Shown here piece after piece: positions 38,601 to 50,500 of a DNA stretch of 64,000 nucleotides. The number at the start of each line of letters is the position of its first letter. Position 1 is the stretch's first letter. The DNA comes from Mesocentrotus franciscanus (lineage: Eukaryota; Echinodermata; Echinoidea; Camarodonta; Strongylocentrotidae): positions 51,859,271 through 51,923,270 of the forward strand of contig CP137666.1 in the NCBI GenBank assembly GCA_037976565.1. The letters are read 5' to 3'. The position numbers were made by a program, and so were the translations under genes. The notes under the pieces were generated by a model. That model was not told the origin of the DNA and made no database searches. It worked only from the letters and a program-made list of their open reading frames with translations.

Positions 38601-41600
38601 TCACATAAAATTATAAGGGCATTCTTTAGTTCAATTTATTTTCCTCACTGAATTCATGCAAAAATTGAAGTGAATAATATTATTGTTCTTGAGGGTGTCA
38701 TCTAGAAGAAGTAACCCTCAAATGTGCTAAAGATGCGGTTATTAATCTTGGAATGCGCCCGTGTAATGAATACAAACACTTGACTGTTCATACATCATGT
38801 GTAAGCAATACACCTACATTTGTCCATCTAACCTGATTTATTCATCCTGCCGAGACTAGACGCCCGGCCAGTGGCTAGCTTAATTGCTCGCTAGCTGCGC
38901 TGGCAACAACAACCCCATGCCGCGAACTGCTTTGCAACCCGTATTTATATCGGCAGTTCAGATCTATTTAGGATGAGCTAGAATATGAAATACAAATTGG
39001 TAAAAATTAAATACGCAAGAATTTTAAGGTGGATGAATTTTTGTGGTGTGCAATACTGCAATTTCTTATATATTTCATTATTTTTTGGGGGGCGTCGGTT
39101 TCCAAAAAACAAAACCGGGACCCAACGGCAACGGTCGGGACCCGGTGTGACCGACCATACCGACTCAGGCCTAATATGTACATGTATGTGTGTGTGTGTG
39201 TGTGTGGCAAACTGATGTACAGTACGTCAATCAGGGGGTCACTATATTTATAAAAAAAGGGTCTATACAGTGTACAGTACAATTATGAGGAAAGAATGTA
39301 TCGTCTGTTCAGAGCCAGAAGGGCATTAATCCTGTTTTAAGGTCTGTCTGGCTCCAAAAGGGTGATATGTTGTTCTGCATGTATGAATTGTACTGTGCCT
39401 AATAAATCTTTATGGATGTGTTTATTTGTGATTATTTTCAAAATGATGTATTCAACGTGTTAGTTTTTTTTAAATTTTTTTTTTACTTATGTCTGCAATT
39501 TATCCTGAATTACAAAGATAATTAGAAGTAATACCTCACTGCCTTTGTTTTTATCTTCTTCCATTCATCTTGCTGCTTTTAAAAGTTGTCAGTTGAGAAT
39601 GAGAACGACCGTAGTCACTTTGCGTACATCCAAGATAATCATGTTTAAAGTGTTGGAGCCTTGTAAAACAAAATTATCGGTTTTCTCTGAAGTTTTGAGA
39701 TTTTTTCAATATATCATGTAAAGAATGGTTAGTAAACTAAAAACTGGCTAAATTCATCCATTTGTTTTGATAAAAAGGACTTTAGGCACTTCTCATTCTT
39801 GATAAAAACCTGCATGTAGTATGGCCGGTGCTTATAAAGTATTGCATATCAGGTGGCTGGTACATGGTGTGCATAAAGTGGGGGCATTTCTATGAATTGT
39901 TATTGTCACCAGGGAGTTTATAATGGGCCCTTCTTATTCTCAAGGAAAACCATAAAAGAGACCGGCGCATACCATATTTTCTTATATATTGGGCGAGTTA
40001 GGGGCTTCTCACTCTAATAGAAATTGCACTAAACAGTTAAAGTGATTTGATTTTTGATTAATGTCTCATTAATTAAGGATCAATAATTGCAAATTATGTC
40101 ATCATGTATAGAGGAGACTGAGACCTGCATGGTGAGAACTCAATTTCACAAAAAATTGAGTCAAGGCCCCTTTCATTCTCAAACGATGAAGTGTGGAGTT
40201 TAATTTTAAATGCTTAAAGATAAGGTTCATTGATTTTAAAAACTATCTTTATTGTCATTATTGCAAATGTGACACTTTGATTTGACAAGGTTATCAAAAT
40301 TCAATGCTCGGAACCATTCGAAAGTAATGATTAATATGAATTACAAAACGCTTAAATACACCCCGGCATAGCACCTAAAATGCTCTCCGATCGCGGCTAA
40401 GATGTGTGACGTCACATGTTGAACAGGATTTGCACAAGCAGACGATGTCCCATCACATCTCACACATTTTCAGTGCCTGTTTCGTCATCTTCTTTTCATT
40501 TATTTCTCTTACTTCACTACCGTCAGGCTAAATGTTTAATCTATTGCCTCACTCTAAACCCCGCGCATGGTATTATTTTGATGAAAAATGCAGCGAAAAA
40601 AAAAAATAAAGGAATCCGTCACTTGTAAACAAAAAAAGACGCCATTGTATTTTCAGCTGCATACACCGCGGTATGTTCGGGTTTCAAGAGGGAACAAGTG
40701 CGTCCATGCTATATCATTCCAGGGGGGTTTGAATTTGAAAGTGTGGTTTCTTTGATTGTTCATTAGCCCCTATTCTGTGTATTTACAAACAAAAGAATTT
40801 AGTTATCAGAATCGGTTTCATATCCCTTTTTGAATGGTGTAAAATTCCATCATATTTATATACACTAAACTCATTATAATTTGAGAAATAATAGCATTCC
40901 AATTATGTTCATTCTTTATGGGATGTCGTTTGCTTGGGCAGGACTCGTTCATATTGTGACGGCATTAAAACATCGTTATTTTTCTGGCGAATCTCTCGCA
41001 TATCCCAGATGCTATGGAGGTGGTTTTATTTGTATTTTTATAAATCACCCGATATGTAGTTGACCTAAAACTTGTACGATGGCCATCTGTTAGCTTACCA
41101 GTTTCTAGTAATATGTTATTTGCCATATTTGTGATTTTCTTTGAACCCGCACTTTAACACCATTAAAGGGAAATCCAACCTTGATAGCAAACTTGTCTAG
41201 AATAAAGCAGAAAAATCAGAGAAGCATACTGATGAAAGTTTGAATGAAATCGGACAAGAAATTAGAAAGTTACAAATTTTTTAAAGTTGCAATTACTATA
41301 GGTATGGGCTCTTCAAATTGGCTGAATTGATAATGTCTATGTGATGTAGTGGTGTACAACTTTCCCATTTGCTCCAATACACAAAAGGACTGAAATTTCA
41401 ACTTTTCATAAATGTATGACTCGGGATGGTCTGTTCTTTTTAGAGGACCTGTAATAATGTACTCTCCATGATATATTTTGAGTAGTGCCCCGAGGGTGAA
41501 GGCACTTGGAAGAAAAACAGAAATAAGGGATATTTTTCTACGTGACAAACGGAAGAGTAATCCGTCTCTACGTCACAATCCACTGACAAAATTGCCGATT

Positions 41601-44550
41601 TGAGATTCGCACAGCTGTAGTGATCTCATATTTCAAACACTCATAACTTTCTTAATATTGGTCCGATTTATTTCAAACTTTCGCCATTCTGTTTCTCTGA
41701 TTTTTATGCTTTCATTCAAATGAACTTATTAGAAGGGTTGAATTGCCCTTTAAAACTGCCATCATTACCAAGGGGATGAGGGTAGAGGGATTAAACTGAT
41801 ATATTTCCTTGACCTTTCTCTACCGGTATTCCTTTATTTTTTAATTATTTTTTTTAGATGCAAAACATGAATGACTTCTATGGGATCTCATCCTCCTGTA
41901 TACAGTATATGCCTTCCCTTTTTTCAGAGAAAATGATTGACCTTCTTCATTTAAGAACATTTGGTTCTGTACCAATTCTGAAGTTTTGGGGGAAATGCCT
42001 CTCATTGCATCGAAAGGGCCAAACTCTCTAATCCTCTTCATGAGATGTAGACTCTTATTGATTGCATTGGTTTCTGCTGACATAACTAATTTGGACTAAT
42101 TTCCCCTTAGATTAGCCCTATTAGTCTTCGTTCCTCAGTTTACATACATTGTGTTATGAAGGGCCTGCTTCAAGAAGTCTAAACTTTCCCTGCCTTCAGA
42201 ATACCAGAATTTATTGTATAGCTAAATCTATACGAAAATCTTTTTTAGCTATACAGTATGATAAGTAATTACATTTTTGTAGTGTGAACCTTGTATAAAG
42301 AAATGTCATATAACGAAAGCATTGTTTAGCAAAATGCATATTGGAGCATCATACCAAATGAAAACTCGATAAAGAATAAGGGTCCCGCTTTCATGGTAGC
42401 ATACAGAAATCTTATAATTTGGCAGGGTTTATCGTGAGCGCGCACTGAAGATTGGCCAGCTATCATGTCAAATGACCTCCTCACAATCAGTTTCTTTATA
42501 TAATGTTGTCTTCTAGTCTGTATATATACACTCCTTTCGCAATATGATGATTCTGTATACAACGTTTCTTTATATAAGTTTCATATAAATTTCCATAAGT
42601 CTGAATAGACAAATATATTGTTTGAATCAACTGTGTTTGTACCTAGCTTAATCAAACAGATTAAATTATATTACTATTAGGAGAGCATCTGGCTTCTTTT
42701 TTTTAACAGTAGGTATATCATGGGATGGAAGACAGACTCCCATAGGAGAAGGGGTTTGATAAGGTCATCCTAGGGGCTATAACAAGGCTGTTTTTCTTGC
42801 TTTTTCACTAGGATCTGTACAACTGCTTGACACAAACACATGCACATATGCACATATCGTACATACATATATATATATATACAGTTAACAACTAAATTAT
42901 CCTTACCCCTAGTAAATTTGACGTTTTTTGTGTGTGTTTTTTCATAACTCAAGAATTAAAGGTGTACTGGATAAATTAAGGCATTTGTTGAATTTTTTTT
43001 TTACTCAAGAAACATATAATCGGGACAATCAAATTTTCACATTACACAATTACAAAACATGGTAAGGGTATGAATGATTTAGTTGTTAACTGTATATAGT
43101 CATGTATTTTCAGAGACAGAAAGAGAGAGAGAGAGAGAGATAAAGAAGGGGAGGAGTGAGGAAGAGTGTTAGGGTGCGTTCAATCGACACTTTTTCACCC
43201 TAGAATCACGGTTTTCAAAGTCGTTTAGTTTAAAACACGGTTGCGTTCAAGCGATTTTTTGTTGGTCGTAAAAATAAACGTGTTTAAAAACACAAACATA
43301 TGAAATGCTGAAAAAGATGCGTTTTGTATCATGATTCTGCAGAATCACGGTCGCTAAAATTCGCTTGAACGAACGGAGATCTCAATCATGATTCTATGAC
43401 GTCATTATCTATTATACATGTATATATTATCACTACCTATGTTCCTAGTACACTAAATTCTCTAATTGTCAATGTTGATGGAGTTAACCTCCCTGCAGTC
43501 CAAAAAGCCCGCAACCTTGGTGTCATCATGGACAGGCATCTGTCAATGTCAGATCACATCACCAAGACTTGTCAATCGGCTGTCTCGGACATTCGCAAAA
43601 TTGGACAGATTAGGCATTATCTTAATCGTAAATCTATTGCAATCCTTGTTCACTCCTTAATCATGTCCCATGTTGATAACTGTAATGCCCTATTCTATGG
43701 TCTACCCAAAAAGCAATTGAATCATGTTCAGAGAATCCAGAATACAGCAGCAAGGCTCATTAACAGGCGCCGCTCTAGAGACCCAATTTCACCTATATTG
43801 TTTGATCTCCATTGGTTACCAGTAGAAAAACGTGTCCTTTTTAAGATATTCATTTTATGTTTTAAGGCTCAGAATTACCTCTCTCCACACTACATGTCAG
43901 AACTTGTTCATCAGTACGCACCAAAACGCAACCTCAGATCATCCTCACAATATCTTCTTTCTGTTACGCCTACTAACACACAGACATATGGCAACAGAGC
44001 CTTTCCAGTCTCCGCTCATGTACTCTGGAATTCTCTACCTTTAGTAATAAGACAAATTAACTCACTTGCACTGTTTAAGACGGCTGTCAAAACGTATCTA
44101 TTTTCAAAGTAATTATTGTTTGTTGTGGTGGAATATCATTTGATGTAATTTAATTTGTAATTTGTATGTAATAATGTAATTATCTATAATATGTATGTAA
44201 TAATGTAGGCCTAATATGTAATATGTATGTGGTAATGTAAGTTGCATAAATGTAACAATTTAAAGCGCATAGAGGATTATCATCGATGATTATTATGCGC
44301 TATATAAATCACAATTATTATTATTATTACTATTTCTATTCTTCCTGGGTGGGCTTGAAATGAGTGAGAATCAGCGTTGATGGAAAATTGCTTGAACGAT
44401 CTCCAGCAGTAAACCGTGTTTTGTATCGGCGTTTTGAATTGTGATTCATGTTTGTGATTCTAGCATCGAAAAATCGCTTGAATGCACCCCTAGAGGACTC
44501 TGAGGAGGTAGGAAGAAAGAAGATAGTTGATAAGGAAGAGAGAGGGGAGG

Positions 44551-44588
<38 letters not shown>

Positions 44589-47500
44589 ATGATACCATGA
44601 CCATGAGTAATGTTTTGATCCTTTTATATTGGAAATTCTTATTTGTCTTCACGAAAACAAAATTGTGCATGTCATACTCATTAGTGATAGCATAACAAAA
44701 AAGAAATTTTCAAGTAAAACAAAAAAATGTGCATGGGTATAAATGTAGCTTACGTTTGTATTTTAATATTTACTGGATTTCAGTGCCAAAACAATTCAAA
44801 ACTTAGATTGCTAATGACTGAAATAATAGTCTTAGTCATTTGAAATACATGGTTGATAAAGAATAACCTTTAATTCTTGTCTTGTGATGAGAACAATTAT
44901 ATATAAAAATGATATTAGTGGATATAATACAATAGACCATTTTTGTAATGTAATCAAATTTAATGCATAAATTTTTGTTAAGTGCCATGTTACAAATTAT
45001 TTCATTCACTTGTTATGAATAATTGTATTTCGATAGTCAGAATGCGAATTGCATACATTCTGTGTTGTTAGGTAGGACAAGGCATAATGTTTATTATTTT
45101 TTATTTATGTTTATAATGATATTAACACGTGACTGAAATAATTTGTAACCTGGCACTTAACAAAGATTTATGCATTAAATTTAATTACATTACGAAAATG
45201 GTCTATTAAAAAAAAATCAACCTAAGGGAATTTCCATAGCCTTGCACATCGCAATGTGGAAACATGAAAAGGACATATTACATACCAGTAATCAAAATGT
45301 CTATTAGCAGTACAATATGGTATGGAGATATAGCCCTGCAGTGGATTTCTTGAAAGCCTTCATGATTGAGTTATATGTTGTATCTGTCCAGTTTTGAAGG
45401 ATTCACCATTAAATCTCATTTCCAATTGAATATTTTTTGTCTTTCAGGGGCCTCCAAAGTGAAAGGAATACAGTTTTTGTTGCGTGGACTGGGCTACAAC
45501 AGCCACAACAGGGAATGTTGCCAGGTTCTCAACTACACGGTTGAGCTAAGCTATGAAGCCGTTGTCAGCAACCCAACCACTGGCGAACCTGTAAGTACTG
45601 GGTATTGTAAAAGTTAGCAGAAATAAATCTTTTTGTTCACATTGTAGGAACTCATCATAGATTTCTTTAGAAAATGTGAGATTTTTTAATATGGGCAATA
45701 TTTGTTGTTTTTTGTTTTAGAGCCTTAGTTTAGCAACCAGAGCCAAACCTTTTTTGAACCACTCTTATGCCTCATTGGCATGATGGAATTCTTTAAATAT
45801 TTGTAATGATGCTGGAGAGAGTGATTTTATGATACAATCTGTAGCGACACTTCCTCCATTGTCAACTTCTAATACTGCAACAAAATTTCAAACTTCAACC
45901 ATGGACTTGACACTATACCTAAACCTAACCCTAAACCTAGCTGTAACCCTAAACTTAAACCTAATCCAAACCCCAAACCATAACCTTAAACATAACCTGA
46001 AACATAATCCTAAACCTATTCCTAAACCTAACTCTAACCCGAACCCTAACCCTAACCCTAACCCTAACCTGAAACCAAATCTCAACCCAAATCCTAACCC
46101 TATATTTTAGCACATGTATCTTCTATGAGTACCGGTACATGTAAACATGCCTTTAGCAAAACCTAAGGATATGATTACAATCGCCCTTGAGCACTCAGTT
46201 GTGACCCCCAGTTTCGGAGTGATCGCAAATTGAGATTTTAATGCTGGTACAAATGTACTTGTTAGACAATGCCCCAGACAGCGTGCACGTGACCCCATTA
46301 TCCAAATTAAAGTAATTGTTTTAAAGCTGATCTATCCAAGCTTGCATGCAGACCTTGAATATAAAGTTGCAAAGGATATCTTGTAAGAATTTCCAGCAGG
46401 ATATTGTAACCAGATACTGACATTTCATTGATTATTAGTGCATCGACCATTATTAGACCATATTATATTGGGGCTCCTCATTTTCAAGAGGAACCAGAGT
46501 GGCAGTGTTACGTCCTGTATACATAGCCCCCTGTTTCAATTTGGAAATTTGGGTCATGAAGTGAAAATTTGTACATGTACATGTATGTATGTGTATGTGT
46601 ATGACTATTTAATGACGCAGATACTTTTTTCAACCCCACTTGCCTTATATTTATTACACAAAAACCGCCACAGTTTACTGCGACATATGTGAAGAAGCCA
46701 CAAGAATCCTGCCATATTTGAATCATTAGAGGGTCATCTAATGACTAATTGGGCTATTCAAAGCCATATTTCACACCTGTGTCTGTGAGCAGATTTTATC
46801 TTGAAATCCACTTGATAAGTTTTTTTATTTATTAAATCACATTTATTTATTTCATCCGCAAAATTGATTGGTCAGATATAATAAATAATAGTTTGTTCTT
46901 ATATAGCGCATTTCAGGACCGCAGGCCCTCTTAATGTGCTTTACAGATTTATTATTATCCCGGTCATATATATATATATATATATGTGTATGTGATTTTT
47001 TTTCTCAACTGAAATCATTGATTGTGATAAATAGTATCACAAGCATTACACTTCATCGGTGCCCAATAATCATCCAGGACATTGTGATTTCCAGGGCATG
47101 AAAAAAATTCATGTAACTTCAAGCCACTAGCTCTCTCTCTCTCTTCAAATGCAAGACCCGACCAGAACTCAAGGTCAACTTCAAGAGGCTACAAGTACCT
47201 TTAAAACAGAATACTCCAGAGTGTTTGGTCCAGGGTAGAAGTTCAGAATTCAATGTACCATATTGACCAGGAGCATTTGTTGCTGGAGCATGCCTACACA
47301 TGATTTGTAAGGAATAGCATTTGTGCATGTTGTTACATGTATATAGTGTGCTTTTTGTTACCATGAGGAATTTTTATGTAAAAATGTTCAGGATCTCTCG
47401 GTCGATTCCCCCAAAACGTAACAAGTGCATCCAACATATAGTTTGACTTGTTTGAGGATATTTTCTTCAGATTTTAACAAGTACCTGAAAGAATTCTAGT

Positions 47501-50500
47501 AAAGATGAAAAAATTGCAAGTTTTCACTTTCTTCTTATTGGCATTTGGAAGAATTTTAGTAGCAATGCCACATAAAAATGGTTGCTCTTGAAGCACTAGC
47601 TGTCACATTTCAAGTAGAATGATAATTTTTTTTATAACTTTAGACCAATTTCTGATGCTACATGTGTATATAGTCCAATGTTCCCACTTGTATGTCCAGT
47701 GCTTTTCATGATGAAATTCCAAAACATTAAGCAATTTAATTTTGAAATGGTTGTGATGATTCCCAATATCTCACAAAACATGATTATTCCTATTCCAACC
47801 ATTCAAATGAACTTGTGAAAGAAAGTGCATTTTACCACACTAAATTTCCATCAACTCACCTTTATCTCTAACCTGAAGTTCATTCATAGTACATGTTTGT
47901 AGACTATAATCAGGAACATGTGAGAGCATATCCCTGCTTTCAGCATTCCTACAGTTTGATTTAGTATCCCTGGATGGCCCCACTTACTGCGGGTGACATA
48001 ATGTAGTACCCCTGTTGAACTTTATTGAACTATGAGCTCCGTTAAGTCTTATGATGTTCAGTGTCTTTGGTTTACAATACAGCATGGATGCTATGTAATG
48101 CTGATTTTAAGTGGCATGTATTATTATTATAAAAAAATTATCAAAGAGGCTCATAAGGGTGAAATGGTTTTGTCATAATTGTTTGTTTACATTGTCTTTT
48201 CTTTTGAGGACAACCACCAAGAAGCATTAAACTATCAAATTAAATGAATTAAAGTGCAGAAAAGGGAAGTCCTTATTCTTTCATTTCATCATTGGAATCT
48301 TAATAAGATAGGCCTACATTTTAAAGAGAAGGTTCATTGATTAAAAAAAATAACTTTATTGTCATTATTGCAAAGGTGAAACTTTGATTTGACAAGGTTA
48401 TCAAAATTCAGTGCTTGGAAACATTCGAAGTAATGATTATTATCAATTACAAAACGCTTAAATACAGCCCGACATAGCACCTGGAAAGCTCTCCGATCGC
48501 TGCTGCTGAGATGTGTGACGTCACATGTTGAACATGATTTGCACAAGCAGACGATGTCCCATGAAATCTCACACATTTTCTGAGTGCCTGTTTTGTGGCT
48601 TCTCTTCAGTTATTTCTCTTACTTCACTACCCTCAGGCTAAATGTTTAATCTATTGCTTCACTCTAAACCCCGCGCATGGTATTTGATTAAAAATGCAAG
48701 GATAAAAAAATTAAGGAATCCGTCGCTTGTAAACAAAATAAGACGCCATTGTATTTTCAGCTGCATACACCGCGGTATGTTTGGCGTTTCAAGAGGGAAC
48801 AAATGCCGTCCCTGCTATCATTCCGGGGTTTTTTTTAAATTGAAAGTGTGGTTTCTTTGATTGTTAATTAACCCCTATCCTGTGTATTTACAAACAAAAG
48901 AATTTAGTTACCAGAATCGGTTCATATCCCTTTTTGAATGGTGTAAAATTCCATCACATTTATATACACTAAACTCATTATAATTTCAGAAATAATAGCA
49001 TTGCAATTATGTTCATTCTTTATGGGATGTCGTCTGCTTGGGCAGGATTGGTTCATATTGTGACGGCATTAAAACATCGTTATTTTTCTGGCGAATCTCT
49101 CGCATATCCCAGATGCTATGGAGATGGTTTTATTTGTATTTTTATAAATCACCCGATATGTAGTTGACCTAAAACTTGTACGATGGCCATCTGTTAGCTT
49201 ACCAGTTTCTAGTGATACGTTATTTGCCATATTTGTGATTTTCTTTGAACAGGCACTTTAAGCATGTATCGCACAGGAAATTTAGTAAAACCTTTTTAGC
49301 TTCCAGATATATCCCATAAAACTGTTGTTGGTTGCTTGAACTTATGTACATGCATAAGCTTAGCACAGCAACCTGATAGGTTAGTTGGCAAAACAAGTGA
49401 CAAAATATGGATGGCGTGTATGCAATTTGCTCAAAATATCTTGAGTTTATGTAAGACCTGCATATATTTCAGAAATGAACTGTTTAGCATGGATGATAGA
49501 GATGATTGGCCTGCCTGGTTGAAAATGAACGATCAATCATACCTGCACATTTATGCTATTTTGGTAAACGTGTCACAGATTTGTGAAGACTGAACAACAA
49601 GATTTTTTTCTTCTTGTGTTTCTTGATATTTTAGGTATCGGTTCAATGCTTGTTTCTATGAAATATAAGAATTTGCTGTAGGCAGTCACGCCATCAATTG
49701 TAACCAAGATGATAAAAAGTAGTATGTGAAGTTGTAAACTTTTTGTTGTCATCTTTCCTGTATTCATTAATGGATGAATTCTTTTAAATAATCTGTACAC
49801 TTTGACATCATGTGTGAAAACCTACAAAAAACTAAAAAACCTGGAAATGTTCACGAGCATGAAGTGTTCGTGAATTTCATGAGTGGCTAAATTTCACAAA
49901 TTCATTACTCGGATCACAACTGAAACAACAATAATTGATTTGTGAAAGTTTCTATCTGAAATTATATACCTCACTTTAGAAATCTAGCCATCTGATTGGT
50001 CGAAATTGGAGTCGTGATTTCAAGCCATGCCCCACTCACAGGGAATATCCATAGCCCACAGGAAATATCCACTAATTTGTACCCTCATCCTCCTGCGATC
50101 CCCATTGGTTTACGTGTTAATTAACTTAGTTTGTGCGGGGCGCGGCATTCCATACATTTTTTTGTGCGATTAATTTGGTTGCTACAAACACAGCGCAGAC
50201 GACCGCCGATCTCGATTGTAGCTAGGCCTAGATCTACATGTAATGACGAGGTGACGCCCCTTCGGAAATATAGAGATAAACCTGCTCTTTCATATGACAC
50301 CTCATTTTTCGAGTATCACCTTCAGGATCACAAGCAATAAAGGTTTGAATCTCGATTTGGAAATTATTACATTGACCAATTTGGCATGATCGTGCAATGC
50401 ACGTAGACTGCATAGGGATATATGTGTGCAATCTCAATGGCTAACTAAGCTACCTACCTTGATAGCGTAAACAAACTTGATTTCCATGATTGACCAGTAA

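Larger units (their letters stand above)
28011..45447 (+). other. Intron 3 of the receptor gene (17 kb)
   Basis: The largest intron. It holds the exon 3 relic, a TAA-flanked MITE, two TTAA MITE families, a TU-like fold-back element, a SINE, several local tandem duplications and an L2-like retroelement inside a MITE, all listed separately. Nothing was recognised in 28285-29447, 29788-30580, 35830-36225, 36370-37600 or 37910-38280. 39400-40200 holds only loosely repeated 'CTTCTCATTCT'-like words. Confidence 0.72.

Noticed and set aside
39783..40190. Possible tandem repeat of 'CTTCTCATTCT' segments
   Set aside because: Spacings (about 144, 83 and 157 bp) and sequence are too irregular to define a unit.
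45829..46110. Open frame of Asn/Pro/Lys repeats
   Set aside because: Telomere-like CCTAAM repeat translated.
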